In this document: positions 8,919 through 16,925 of the stretch, one piece after another
How positions within the stretch are numbered: position 1 is the first letter of the stretch
Layout of the letters: the number at the start of each line of letters is the position of its first letter
Source: a virus
Reading direction: 5' to 3' (one strand)
Length of the DNA stretch: 36,282 bases
IMG/VR virus record: IMGVR_UViG_3300035698_005741
Location: 1-36,282 of that record
Notes under the pieces: model-generated
What the model saw: the letters and a program-made list of their open reading frames with translations, nothing else
The model's database searches: none
Told to the model about the DNA's origin: nothing
Translations under genes and position numbers: made by a program

Positions 8919-10070
8919 TCAGTGACGGAGTTTCGGAGCCTTATCGCTTACGCCAAGACCGAGAACGTTCTTGAATGCGTAATCTTCGAAGACGCCTTCT
9001 TCTTCGTCGTACCCATCATCCTCGCCCGACACAGAAAGTACATCGCCATCGGCTTCGGTGGCTTTGGCTTTCGGTGCGCGTTTGGATAACTTCTCGACGC
9101 GCTTTGCGGTGGAGTCTGCCGTATCGCTGGCATCCTTCACACTACCTTCGACTTCGCTCAGACGATCCCCGATACCTTTCAGCATCGATTTGAGTTCGCC
9201 AAAAGCCTCGTCGCTTGCAGACGTTTGCAAAGACGCGGTGTCCTCCTCGGTCTCTTCGTCGTCTTCGGACGTATCGTCTTTGTCCTCGTCGGCAATGAGA
9301 AGTGCTTTCTCGACCGATTCCGTCCAGCCCTTTGCGTGGGACTTCGCTTCGTCGGTTGCTTCGTCGTCATTGAGAATAGCGGAGAAGGCTTCATGAACGT
9401 TATATATAACTTCGGCGGCGGCTTCACCGGCATCGACCAGCTTGGTTTTGAGGTCCTTGCTGTTATCTTTAAGTGCGTTACCCATGGCCTTACTCATGGC
9501 GAAGAGAACTTCGTCAAAACCGGGGGGCGTTCCATCGGACATTGCGTCCTTCAGAACATCGGAGACGGTATCGCCACCGGAAAGGTATGCACCCCAATAG
9601 TCGAATTTCTTCGACGTATCAGAGTCCAACTTCTGCTCGGTGTCTTCCTCGTCTTCGTCGTCATCGTCGCTTTCGAGGCCATCGATATCGTCGTTCAGGC
9701 CCTTGCTGCTACGTGCTTCGTCGGCGTCGTCTTCGCCTTCGTCGTCTTCGGACGTTTCGTCGGCGTCATACAGCGGGACAGCCATCTTGGCCGTAACGCC
9801 GTCTTCGACCTTGATTTCACGGTCTTCACCTTTGGAGAAATCTTCGTCGTCAAGGTTGGGGTCCGACACGATGAAATCGTCGCCTTTGGCCGTGATCTTG
9901 TAATGATCGGACCATTCGTTTTTCGTAAGCCACGACTTAACGTCGGACTTCTTTTCGAATTCTTCGCCGGAAAATAGTACTTCCTTGATCGCATGTTCCG
10001 ACTGACGCTTTGCGACCTTCTCACCTTTGGAAGCCTTACGAGGCCGAATGCGCTTGCGCTGCTTGGCCAT
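8919..10070 (-). CDS. Probable internal-start scaffold form
   Basis: ATG 10070 (MAKQRKRIRPRKASKGEK) is preceded by AAGGAG nine bases upstream. It begins a typical Lys/Arg-rich leader like those of neighbouring packaging proteins. The product lacks the VDHGANQ part and would be a 383-residue scaffold. This resembles the nested protease/scaffold arrangement of lambda C/Nu3. Whether one or both starts are used cannot be told from sequence. Confidence 0.5.
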   Translation of the reverse strand: MAKQRKRIRPRKASKGEKVAKRQSEHAIKEVLFSGEEFEKKSDVKSWLTKNEWSDHYKITAKGDDFIVSDPNLDDEDFSKGEDREIKVEDGVTAKMAVPLYDADETSEDDEGEDDADEARSSKGLNDDIDGLESDDDDEDEEDTEQKLDSDTSKKFDYWGAYLSGGDTVSDVLKDAMSDGTPPGFDEVLFAMSKAMGNALKDNSKDLKTKLVDAGEAAAEVIYNVHEAFSAILNDDEATDEAKSHAKGWTESVEKALLIADEDKDDTSEDDEETEEDTASLQTSASDEAFGELKSMLKGIGDRLSEVEGSVKDASDTADSTAKRVEKLSKRAPKAKATEADGDVLSVSGEDDGYDEEEGVFEDYAFKNVLGLGVSDKAPKLRH

Positions 10071-10232
10071 GGGGGGTTTCTCCTTACTTGTTACGGGTTT
10101 TACACGCTTCAGTGTGCTGAACGGTGTCTGGTTCGCCCCGTGGTCAACGATTGAGACGAACCGGGGTTCGGGATTCTTCAACAGTCGAACCTGACGGTTT
10201 ACCGTTTTAATCCGAGGGCCTAAACGAGGCAT
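8919..10232 (-). CDS. Scaffold-like head protein, acidic, 437 aa
   Basis: Starts at ATG 10232 with TAGGAG eight bases upstream. Residues 25-35 contain FVSIVDHGANQ, a motif often seen at the end of XkdF-type protease units. The rest is strongly acidic (runs such as DDDDEDEEDTEQ), with helices and a coiled-coil region near 350-390. This suits an internal scaffold between protease and capsid. A second ATG at 10070, residue 55, has its own AGGAG site, so a shorter form is likely also made. A palindrome copy is inside, read as SLQTSAS. Confidence 0.8.
   Translation of the reverse strand: MPRLGPRIKTVNRQVRLLKNPEPRFVSIVDHGANQTPFSTLKRVKPVTSKEKPPMAKQRKRIRPRKASKGEKVAKRQSEHAIKEVLFSGEEFEKKSDVKSWLTKNEWSDHYKITAKGDDFIVSDPNLDDEDFSKGEDREIKVEDGVTAKMAVPLYDADETSEDDEGEDDADEARSSKGLNDDIDGLESDDDDEDEEDTEQKLDSDTSKKFDYWGAYLSGGDTVSDVLKDAMSDGTPPGFDEVLFAMSKAMGNALKDNSKDLKTKLVDAGEAAAEVIYNVHEAFSAILNDDEATDEAKSHAKGWTESVEKALLIADEDKDDTSEDDEETEEDTASLQTSASDEAFGELKSMLKGIGDRLSEVEGSVKDASDTADSTAKRVEKLSKRAPKAKATEADGDVLSVSGEDDGYDEEEGVFEDYAFKNVLGLGVSDKAPKLRH
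9215..9230. promoter_or_regulatory. Dispersed palindrome, copy 3
   Basis: TTGCAGACGTTTGCAA, inside the scaffold gene and read as LQTSA. It is about 340 bases upstream of the capsid start. It is the only secure copy well inside a long gene. Confidence 0.8.
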
Positions 10233-10242
10233 CTGCTAACTC

Positions 10243-11022
10243 CTACGGTATGAAATACCTGTGACTGTGTTGTTCTTCACCGGCATTTTCGGTTGCTGTT
10301 CCGAACCTAACTTTATGCATATGGTCGTCGTCTTCTGAAGTGTGGCCACCAATAATTTTACCTTTATCATCCATCTCTACATAAAAAACATGGTCGTGTC
10401 CATTGTTTTCTTCTGTAATTCCGAACATGCTGTTCATGATGGATAGCTCTACAACCGCGCTAACCTTGCTAACCATGACTTCCATGGAGTAGCCGTTAAG
10501 CTTGCCTACCTTGATGTCATCCCAGAGCGCGTCGTCTGCGACCCGGATTGACATGACCCAAGAGCCTTCGGTGTATTCCGTGTCACCCGCCCGGGCAATC
10601 CAACTTTCGACTGCCACTGCAAGGGCGGGTTTATTATTGTGCATGATATCGATCTTTTCGTTAAGACCTTTGGCGAGAAAGTCGTAGGCAAGTTGCTCCA
10701 CGTCTTCCCGCTCCATCATGTCACCGTGACTATCGATGATATCAGGCGCGTAGACCTCGCCGGTCGCAACGCGCTTATCCTCGTTTACCTTGTTGATCCG
10801 CATTCCCATGCGTACAACCGAGGCATCCTTTATATCTTTTTTATCCGTGATAGACCGAGCCGCTTTAATTCCTTCGAGGATTGACCTAGATTTTGAACCA
10901 CGGACCTTGACAGCTTTAGTCCCTTTGCGCGCCCGGAACTTCGCTGTGGCCCTGACAGCTTCCCGGAACGCTTTACGGTTTTCGGAGGCGTTACCTTTGG
11001 TGTCATCATGTTGTTTACCCAT
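10243..11022 (-). CDS. XkdF-type prohead serine protease
   Basis: A 259-residue protein. The start is placed at ATG 11022 (MGKQHDD), with GGGGA upstream, five bases past the portal stop. An earlier ATG at 11085 lies inside the portal gene and has no ribosome site. Family features: GEVYAPDIIDSHGDMMERED, then DIMHNN, SWVMSIRVADDALWDDIK and GKLNGYSMEVMV. This is the XkdF putative protease domain that cleaves scaffold and capsid during head maturation. The C-terminus is histidine-rich (GHDHVF, DDHMHK, QHSHRY) and may bind metal. Confidence 0.88.
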   Translation of the reverse strand: MGKQHDDTKGNASENRKAFREAVRATAKFRARKGTKAVKVRGSKSRSILEGIKAARSITDKKDIKDASVVRMGMRINKVNEDKRVATGEVYAPDIIDSHGDMMEREDVEQLAYDFLAKGLNEKIDIMHNNKPALAVAVESWIARAGDTEYTEGSWVMSIRVADDALWDDIKVGKLNGYSMEVMVSKVSAVVELSIMNSMFGITEENNGHDHVFYVEMDDKGKIIGGHTSEDDDHMHKVRFGTATENAGEEQHSHRYFIP

Positions 11023-11026
11023 TTCT

Positions 11027-12781
11027 TTAATCCCCAATTGCAGACGTTTGCAAACCTTCTTGAACCGCTTCCATGAGATCGTCACGAATACGGTTTAAGT
11101 CAGCTTTAAGATTAGTAACAGCCGTGGCCGCAGGGGCGTTACCGTTACTGTTTGCCGGTACTGGCGGTGTCTCTGGGAGGTCTAATTCTATAAGGAAGTC
11201 GTCAAGCCCTTCGACTTCCCGGCCCCCTCTAACGTATTCCATGATTACTGCGAAAGGTATATCGCCCCAATCCTCAAGGACCGGTTCGACCTTAACGTCG
11301 AGCATTTGGTTGGCGATCTTGATAACGGAATTAGGTGTGAGTGCGCCCTGCTTGCCGAAGCTATCGATCATCTTCGAAAGGGTGTCGGGTTCTGCCAGTG
11401 ACGCACCCGTGGATTTGAAGCGCCAGTATTTTACGTCATATGTCGATAGTATGACGTTGTTCATAAAGGCATCCCATGCCGCACGTTCCGGGGAGAAGAT
11501 TTGGCTCTCCGCAGTCATCATAGAAGCGAATGCACTAGCACGAGTATAATCCTCGGCGCGACCAATAAATATAGGAGGAAGCCGGAAACTTGACCGTACC
11601 TTTGCCATGTTCTTCTGATCATAGTCCTGAAACAGCCCTTCCTGCTGGCGCTCCGAGATCATCGGCTTTAGCTCGATCTTCGGGGCCGGTTGACTGTGTT
11701 CGATATCGCCCGCGCCCTCATCAGCGGCGGCTTCAAGGATCATAACGCGCTGCATGGAGTCTTGCCCGCGCACAGCGTTAATATACTCCTCTACCCGCTC
11801 AAAGCTATCATCGGTTAACGCACCGCCCGATATAAGCACCGCCATAGCGGGAATGGCGTTCTCTCTGAAGAAGTTCAGATTGACAACCTCGCTTTCCCGT
11901 GATCCTAGAATTGCGGGCAGATTGCCGATCCAGCGGGGGAAACCATACACGGAAGCGGGGCTATACTGGTAACGGTAGTAAACCTCAGTGGCTTCGTCCT
12001 CTATGTCGAGGGTATCATTTTCGTCCCCGGTCTGTGGGTCTATCTTACGGGGGTCACCAAATTCTTTGAAGTATACCTTCTTACCTCGTGGACCGTTCTG
12101 TATATAGCGCCGGAAGTGTCGGCTTACTTCCTTCTCTATAAACTCCCCCTCAACGTCCGGGTGGGGTATACGTACGGTGGATAGCGTGGCCTCCGCGTCT
12201 CGGGTGGTGAGACGCATCTGTACGCCCGGTATATGGTCTAGGTGAACTACCTCGGCAGCTTCGTTGCGGGAAATCTCGTAGAAGCATCCTCCGAGAGTTT
12301 CATAGTCAACCCGTGAGCGTTCCCGGATTTCGCGCAAACTGATATCCATTCCCGGGCATACCAAGAATGAACTAATGATTGATTTCTCTTCTTGAACATC
12401 GTCGTCCTGTTCACCGCCGTCCTTGCCAATGTATTCGAGGACGTGATTGTGCGACTCGATATTGGTAACATACGATTCGATGCACTGCTTCAGGACGTTG
12501 TTCTCATGAGGCAGAATCGCAAGTCGCTGAAAATCATAGTAGGGCTTGAGGGCTTGGCGAGTGCCCTCCGCTATTGTGCCGCTTTCATACAAGTTCTCGA
12601 AGGGATCGACAAGCTGCTGCGAGTTCTCTGCCTTGGTCAACATTTCCACATAAGGAAACGTGACGCCCTTAACGTCCGACTGAGTACGGAGCGGAGGACG
12701 GGTAGACTTGTTGACGTGCCTCGAAAGCCTCTTATGCGCGTTAGGTTTCCGAGTACCCGAAATTCTGCGGCGTTTCGCCAT
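11027..12781 (-). CDS. Portal protein
   Basis: A 584-residue protein from ATG 12781, with a Lys/Arg-rich leader (MAKRRRISGTRKPNAHKR). Portal features include the N-terminal helices with LPHENNVLKQCIESYVTNIE, the YETLGGCFYEI region, YGFPRWIGNLPAI, and the FFRENAIPAMAVLISGG and KVRSSFRLPPIFIG segments characteristic of PBSX-type portals. It would form the dodecameric packaging channel. A clear promoter and a palindrome copy lie directly upstream, so it likely begins a transcription unit for portal, protease, scaffold and capsid. Confidence 0.93.
   Translation of the reverse strand: MAKRRRISGTRKPNAHKRLSRHVNKSTRPPLRTQSDVKGVTFPYVEMLTKAENSQQLVDPFENLYESGTIAEGTRQALKPYYDFQRLAILPHENNVLKQCIESYVTNIESHNHVLEYIGKDGGEQDDDVQEEKSIISSFLVCPGMDISLREIRERSRVDYETLGGCFYEISRNEAAEVVHLDHIPGVQMRLTTRDAEATLSTVRIPHPDVEGEFIEKEVSRHFRRYIQNGPRGKKVYFKEFGDPRKIDPQTGDENDTLDIEDEATEVYYRYQYSPASVYGFPRWIGNLPAILGSRESEVVNLNFFRENAIPAMAVLISGGALTDDSFERVEEYINAVRGQDSMQRVMILEAAADEGAGDIEHSQPAPKIELKPMISERQQEGLFQDYDQKNMAKVRSSFRLPPIFIGRAEDYTRASAFASMMTAESQIFSPERAAWDAFMNNVILSTYDVKYWRFKSTGASLAEPDTLSKMIDSFGKQGALTPNSVIKIANQMLDVKVEPVLEDWGDIPFAVIMEYVRGGREVEGLDDFLIELDLPETPPVPANSNGNAPAATAVTNLKADLNRIRDDLMEAVQEGLQTSAIGD
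11038..11053. promoter_or_regulatory. Dispersed palindrome, copy 4
   Basis: TTGCAGACGTTTGCAA, in the last codons of the portal gene (LQTSAIGD, stop) and 16 bases upstream of the protease start. Confidence 0.88.
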
Positions 12782-12803
12782 GCTGTGTACCTTTAGGGAT
12801 CAT

Positions 12804-12819
12804 TTGCAAACGTATGCAA
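12804..12819. promoter_or_regulatory. Dispersed palindrome, copy 5, abutting the portal promoter
   Basis: TTGCAAACGTATGCAA, one mismatch from the perfect palindrome. It begins at the base after the -10 box of the portal promoter and so covers the likely transcription start. Confidence 0.88.
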
Positions 12820-12848
12820 ACAATACACAGCAAGCCGGGTCGCGTCAA
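12820..12848 (-). promoter_or_regulatory. Promoter for the portal transcription unit
   Basis: Minus strand: -35 TTGACG (12848-12843), 17-base spacer, -10 TATTGT (12825-12820). It lies in the 68-base gap upstream of the portal start and is followed immediately by palindrome copy 5. Confidence 0.7.
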
Positions 12849-12849
12849 C

Positions 12850-13254
12850 TTATGGTTTACGTCGCGAATACGGGTTCCGTCCCGTACGGAAAAGCCACAG
12901 CGGGCAGGTGATGCAGGAACATTGTGTGGCGGCTTTGGGGCTACCCCCCGCGCATAGAACGCAATAAGCGCGTATGGCGGTTAGAGGGGATTTAACGCGG
13001 TTTCGGTAAGCGGTTTCGACGTTATCCGATACGTTAGGCGACCGTACCATATCGAGTAAATCGGCAACTGGCATTTTGTTGGGGCGGGGTAACCCTCCTA
13101 TATGCGTGATCGCCTTGTAAGCCGAAGCTCTGGTTTTACTTGGCACAACCGATAGTGTTGGTATAGCGGACTCGGAGGCTACATGCTCCTCGACGGTTTC
13201 TGTGGCGAGAAGTTTCTTTGTGTCCCCGGTGCTAACTCTTTTCCGTACTGCCAT
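12850..13254 (-). CDS. Cysteine-motif protein B (CPLW family), 134 aa
   Basis: Start placed at ATG 13254 (MAVRKRVSTG), six bases after GAGG. A longer frame from 13323 would lie deep inside the upstream gene. Residues 89-130 carry KSPLTAIRAYCVLCAGG, further cysteines (Cys112, 114, 117) and CPLWLFRTGRNPY, a probable zinc-binding module. It is clearly paralogous to the next gene upstream in the same motif. Function unknown; similar small modules occur in other phages and prophages. It overlaps that neighbour by 23 bases. Confidence 0.8.
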   Translation of the reverse strand: MAVRKRVSTGDTKKLLATETVEEHVASESAIPTLSVVPSKTRASAYKAITHIGGLPRPNKMPVADLLDMVRSPNVSDNVETAYRNRVKSPLTAIRAYCVLCAGGSPKAATQCSCITCPLWLFRTGRNPYSRRKP

Positions 13255-13714
13255 CATCTTCCTCGAATATAGGTTCATCCACAATTTCAGCGTCGGCATC
13301 AGGTACCCGACCGTATAGCGCATTCACACCCATCCTGAATGACCACAGGGGGCAGTTAAATGAGGGGCAGTCAGTTATGAGTTGGATATGCCCGCCCTGA
13401 CAATCGACGCAGAAGGCTCTTGCCGCTTTAACCGGGCTGGTTGTTTTAACCTTGTAGTCGTATGCGACCGTATCTTGGTTCTTGCCCTTGAGGTCTCTGA
13501 TACGTAATAGCTCGTCCCTATCTATATCGCGTGGGGGTATATCCCGATACAGATACAGGGCTATGGCTTGTTCGTATGCCTGCTCCGCTACGTAGACTTC
13601 CTTGACCGAGCCTTTGTCGGGTATGGCGTCATACGCTGTGTTTACGTTTTTTTCTAACTCGTTTGCGGGTTTTTCGAACGTTAGCGGAAGGTCTAGCGCT
13701 TCCTGAATTCTCAT
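13232..13714 (-). CDS. Cysteine-motif protein A (CPLW family), 160 aa
   Basis: Start at ATG 13714 (MRIQEALDLPLTF), eight bases after GGAG. The ATG at 13735 lacks a ribosome site. The C-terminal part has TTSPVKAARAFCVDCQGG, Cys116 and CPLWSFRMGVNALYG, with Cys102, 105, 116 and 121 as likely zinc ligands. The shared pattern with the downstream gene indicates tandem duplication. The N-terminal part, about 90 residues, is helical and unrelated to that of its paralogue. It overlaps the upstream gene by 86 bases. Confidence 0.8.
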   Translation of the reverse strand: MRIQEALDLPLTFEKPANELEKNVNTAYDAIPDKGSVKEVYVAEQAYEQAIALYLYRDIPPRDIDRDELLRIRDLKGKNQDTVAYDYKVKTTSPVKAARAFCVDCQGGHIQLITDCPSFNCPLWSFRMGVNALYGRVPDADAEIVDEPIFEEDDGSTEKS

Positions 13715-14309
13715 TTCGTCGGCTCCATAAGTCATACATATATAGGGTGCCCATTAGAAAGCTGCCCTCTAGTTTTACGTCATAGCCCGTACCCGCTCGA
13801 AGGTTGTCTGCTTGAACGTCTACCCACGGGGGGATATCGTCAACGTGATCGAGTAGGTACTTGCAGATTTTATCGTAGAGACCATCAGATATTACCGATA
13901 CATCCATAGTGTAATAGAGATAGCTACTAGCGAGATATATATCACAAATAATTGTAATACCTCGCTTATCAAGATCAGAACCTCCGTCTAACTCGACCGA
14001 TGCGGATAGGAGCTTTTTCCCTATCATCGATTGCATCTGGCTTAGTATCTGCTGCGGCGGCTTCAAGTTGTGCTTCAGGCATAAGGCTAAAGCGTGAGAC
14101 ATTCTCTGGGCAATCGTCCCATCTTCCGGCTCTTTTGAGGTTTTGCCAGCTTTTAATCGTACCCGCTTTCGCACCAGTACCTTTCCGGCGTTTTGTTTTT
14201 CTGGAACAGATTTTATCGATTTCACTTTCCCGCTCTTGCGGGGGCGGACGCGGACGCCCGTTCTTTTGCCAGTGCTTAGGTCCTTTGGGGAAGTGGATCG
14301 GGTGGTCAT
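13629..14309 (-). CDS. Basic protein with LigA-N-like YD motif, about 226 aa
   Basis: Start uncertain: ATG 14309 (MTTRSTSPKD) has a weak AGGGA site, while ATG 14324 and ATG 14102 (MSHALALCLKHN) are alternatives. The basic leader resembles its packaging neighbours. The core contains YLYYTMDVSVISDGLYDKI, resembling the N-terminal Ia motif of NAD-dependent DNA ligases (Y...isDaeYD.L), without the adenylation domain. The C-terminus is basic (RKTRKRVRKKRK). It overlaps the end of the 285-residue gene by 335 bases in another frame. Function unknown. Confidence 0.65.
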   Translation of the reverse strand: MTTRSTSPKDLSTGKRTGVRVRPRKSGKVKSIKSVPEKQNAGKVLVRKRVRLKAGKTSKEPEDGTIAQRMSHALALCLKHNLKPPQQILSQMQSMIGKKLLSASVELDGGSDLDKRGITIICDIYLASSYLYYTMDVSVISDGLYDKICKYLLDHVDDIPPWVDVQADNLRAGTGYDVKLEGSFLMGTLYMYDLWSRRNENSGSARPSANVRKTRKRVRKKRKHSV

Positions 14310-14832
14310 TAAGTTCCCTGCCATCGATTAGAGGTACGAACGTCTTACCATTCGGTCGTATGCGTTGCTCACCCGTAAACATTTCCCATTCGTCAGTGAA
14401 GGCCGAGAAATACTTGTCGGCTATATTGTCGATAAAATAAGGATGGTTACTATCAATGTAAAATCGAGTGTCCCACTTGCGATCCATCCATGGGTCGTAA
14501 TCCATGGTTTTAATTTGTACGTCCACATGGCGAATATCATCCAATTCTTTACATGCGTATGTGTCGAGGCCCGCAAACCATCCCGGATCGAGTAGCCCGT
14601 TGCGGTGACAGGCGTGTACCCACTCTTCGGCTACCGACCTGTGAACGTCAAGTTCCATAGCAACCATGAAGATTGTAAACTCGTCATCGAAGTTGCTGAC
14701 TAACCAGTGTCGGAGTAACAAGAGTTCCGCCCGCTTAACGTTACCTTCCTTGTCGAAAGGTGTGGGCCGCAGGGTAAGCGTTGCGCTTTCCTTTGCAGAC
14801 GTTTGCAACCGTTTTCTTTTGAGCTTTTGCAT
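13975..14832 (-). CDS. Packaging-region protein with helix-turn-helix-like start, 285 aa
   Basis: Starts at ATG 14832 (MQKLKRKRLQTSAKES) and carries a palindrome copy in its first codons. Residues 30-75 look like a winged-helix fold (HWLVSNFDDEFTIFMVAM, then HRSVAEEWVHACHRNGLLD). The middle is rich in aromatic and acidic residues (YFIDNIADKYFSAFTDEWEM). The C-terminus is Pro/Arg-rich and overlaps the next gene. It lies between the large terminase and portal genes, so a role in packaging or DNA binding is plausible. I do not recognise the family. Confidence 0.78.
   Translation of the reverse strand: MQKLKRKRLQTSAKESATLTLRPTPFDKEGNVKRAELLLLRHWLVSNFDDEFTIFMVAMELDVHRSVAEEWVHACHRNGLLDPGWFAGLDTYACKELDDIRHVDVQIKTMDYDPWMDRKWDTRFYIDSNHPYFIDNIADKYFSAFTDEWEMFTGEQRIRPNGKTFVPLIDGRELNDHPIHFPKGPKHWQKNGRPRPPPQERESEIDKICSRKTKRRKGTGAKAGTIKSWQNLKRAGRWDDCPENVSRFSLMPEAQLEAAAADTKPDAIDDREKAPIRIGRVRRRF
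14793..14808. promoter_or_regulatory. Dispersed palindrome, copy 6
   Basis: TTGCAGACGTTTGCAA, 24-39 bases inside the 285-residue gene, read as RLQTSA. It is about 60 bases downstream of a candidate promoter. Confidence 0.85.
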
Positions 14833-14861
14833 GTGACAGATATACGCTTTTTAGTGTTACG

Positions 14862-14891
14862 TATATTCGCATATTACCGATTTTGTGTCAA
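14862..14891 (-). promoter_or_regulatory. Candidate promoter after the large terminase gene
   Basis: Minus strand: TTGACA at 14891-14886, then after 17 bases GAATAT (or the overlapping AATATA). The spacer contains AATCGGTAAT, a string that recurs in other intergenic regions of this window. It lies in the only gap between the terminase and the 285-residue gene. Confidence 0.5.
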
Positions 14892-14894
14892 GTA

Positions 14895-16925
14895 TTAACG
14901 TCGGTCCACGCTGCGTCTCTTTATAGAACGTCTCTTGGTTTTAGACCTGTCTGGCTTATCCATCGTGACTAGCTGATCCTCGCTGGCATGTATAGGTCCC
15001 TTAGAGCCTAGCAAGTGCAGCCCGGGCTTTCCATAGGTACGGAGGTCAGCCCAAGCGGCTCTGCGCTTAAGCAAGAAGTTAGTTACACCACACACCGCAT
15101 CCGCGACATCCTTGGTGCCTTGGGGGCGATGGTCTACCTTCTCTTTATTATTCGTAAGTACGATCTCAAGTTCTGCCAGTTCCTTAGTAACGTAGTTTAG
15201 GGAGGGCAGCATTAACCGTCCATCATATATAGCATCACGTAGCGCCCGGTATGCTTCGATCTTCTCGACGGAGAGATACCCGGTTTGGAACCCATGTCGT
15301 TTAAGTATCTGCCGTGAATCTACGGATTGGAAACCATCGAACGTTACATACTTGATATCCAGTTTGTGTACGTCCCGGATTGTCATTAGGAATTTACGTA
15401 TATCCGCAAACTCGATCTCACCCCCGGGTGGAGGTACCACGCGCAAGGCCATGTCGATACCGATTACTGGCAGTATTTCGATTTCCACCTGACCGGTCTT
15501 TTCATTAACGCGCTCTATGATTTTGGTACCGGCCACATGCCCGACTGCTATACCTGCGGCATCCTTCTTTAAGCCAAGATCGATATGTGCTGTGCGGAAC
15601 ATATCGATATCCGTACGCAGCTTATCTGTGTTAGGTCGAGGTATGCCTAGGCTAAGGTCGAACTCTTCAAGATTGAATGGGTTAACATACCCATACTGTT
15701 TAGCCGTTTCAATACATTCGTAGATAGCTGCTCTACGTGTGATAAAGGGACGGGATGCAAGCGTGGTCATTCCCGCGTAATCTCTCAGTGATCCCTCAGT
15801 GTCCTTAACGAATTCGTTATAGAAATCCATAGGAACGTCGATGACCTGCGAACCGGCAATGGCCTGCTCTCCTATCGCGAGTACCTTAGACCGTACCTGT
15901 TCATTGCCTAGCTGCACCCGGAAGTCTTCATCCATGAACGTATCGCGTGGCTTCGCTGACCACTGGGAATGGCTGTACACGTAAATGCGCGGATCGTTAC
16001 CACCCTCCATAGTGGACTCTGCCGCTTTCTCTTCGGTGAAGTCATCCGGGTAGCGTGAAGATGAAATCAGGAATAGCGTACCCGGTAATTCCCCTTTGTG
16101 GGTAAACCGAGTCTTACGGCGTCTGGCCAATGTGTTGTACAGATTCTTGGCCTGATCGAATGATCCATCCATATCAGCGTGGGAGGATTTGGATTTATCG
16201 ATCTTCTGCATGAAGTTCATTTCATCGAGAACGCCGCCGATAACGTTCATAGAGATAACGCCAGTGTTTGAGGAGGTCACAGGGATGATACGTATATTCT
16301 GTTCACGGAACATCATCTCACTAACGACTTTTCTGTCGTAGGGGTAGACGTGACGGAAGTAGCTACTGTTACTAAGGTACTGTCCGAATTCCTCGAAGAC
16401 GGCTTTCTTAGCCGTATTAAATCGAACCGACTGTATGGTAAACACGATAGACGACTTAGCTTGAATACCAAACGTTGTCTGGGGGTGACGCATACACGAG
16501 ATTTTATATACGTCTCTACCTAGCATGATGTTGCCGATAGTGGTCTTGCCGGTGCCGAGAGCGCCCTTGAGGACCGCTTCAGTGTACTTCCCGGTATCAA
16601 GCTCTACACATGCCTCGATAACCTTGGGGAATGTCTGTGCTTCACCCATCCCGAGATAGGTGGGGTCAAACATGAAGTCTTCCATAGGAACGACTTTACG
16701 TCGCCACTCGCAAGCCTCTAGCAGCGCTTCAATGTTACCTTTACGTGTGAAATCCGATATAGCGTCAAGCCATAGCTCCGCCGTATCGGGATCGTCTAAC
16801 TGTTGGGCCTCATCGATCAGCCCTTGCAGTATGAGGTAAATATTCTCGTCAAACGAGACATCGGTATCAGCTATAGACTTCTGGGGAACCCGCCTATGCT
16901 GTGGTAGTCGCTTTCTGACCGGCAT
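14895..16925 (-). CDS. terL: Terminase large subunit
   Basis: A 676-residue protein from ATG 16925. Walker A is GALGTGKTT (residues 121-129), Walker B is GGVLDE (230-235), and an SSS coupling motif follows near 288-290. The nuclease domain has Asp449 (HIDLGLKKDAAG), Asp530 (YVTFDGFQS) and Asp606 (QGTKDVADAV), the expected metal ligands. It cuts concatemers and pumps DNA into the prohead through the portal. N- and C-termini are Lys/Arg-rich. It overlaps the probable small subunit gene by 32 bases. Confidence 0.95.
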   Translation of the reverse strand: MPVRKRLPQHRRVPQKSIADTDVSFDENIYLILQGLIDEAQQLDDPDTAELWLDAISDFTRKGNIEALLEACEWRRKVVPMEDFMFDPTYLGMGEAQTFPKVIEACVELDTGKYTEAVLKGALGTGKTTIGNIMLGRDVYKISCMRHPQTTFGIQAKSSIVFTIQSVRFNTAKKAVFEEFGQYLSNSSYFRHVYPYDRKVVSEMMFREQNIRIIPVTSSNTGVISMNVIGGVLDEMNFMQKIDKSKSSHADMDGSFDQAKNLYNTLARRRKTRFTHKGELPGTLFLISSSRYPDDFTEEKAAESTMEGGNDPRIYVYSHSQWSAKPRDTFMDEDFRVQLGNEQVRSKVLAIGEQAIAGSQVIDVPMDFYNEFVKDTEGSLRDYAGMTTLASRPFITRRAAIYECIETAKQYGYVNPFNLEEFDLSLGIPRPNTDKLRTDIDMFRTAHIDLGLKKDAAGIAVGHVAGTKIIERVNEKTGQVEIEILPVIGIDMALRVVPPPGGEIEFADIRKFLMTIRDVHKLDIKYVTFDGFQSVDSRQILKRHGFQTGYLSVEKIEAYRALRDAIYDGRLMLPSLNYVTKELAELEIVLTNNKEKVDHRPQGTKDVADAVCGVTNFLLKRRAAWADLRTYGKPGLHLLGSKGPIHASEDQLVTMDKPDRSKTKRRSIKRRSVDRR

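Noticed and set aside
9225-9977. Plus-strand frame of 250 codons rich in Phe and Val
   Set aside because: Complement of the acidic scaffold gene, whose GAT/GAC/GAA-rich codons create this artefact.
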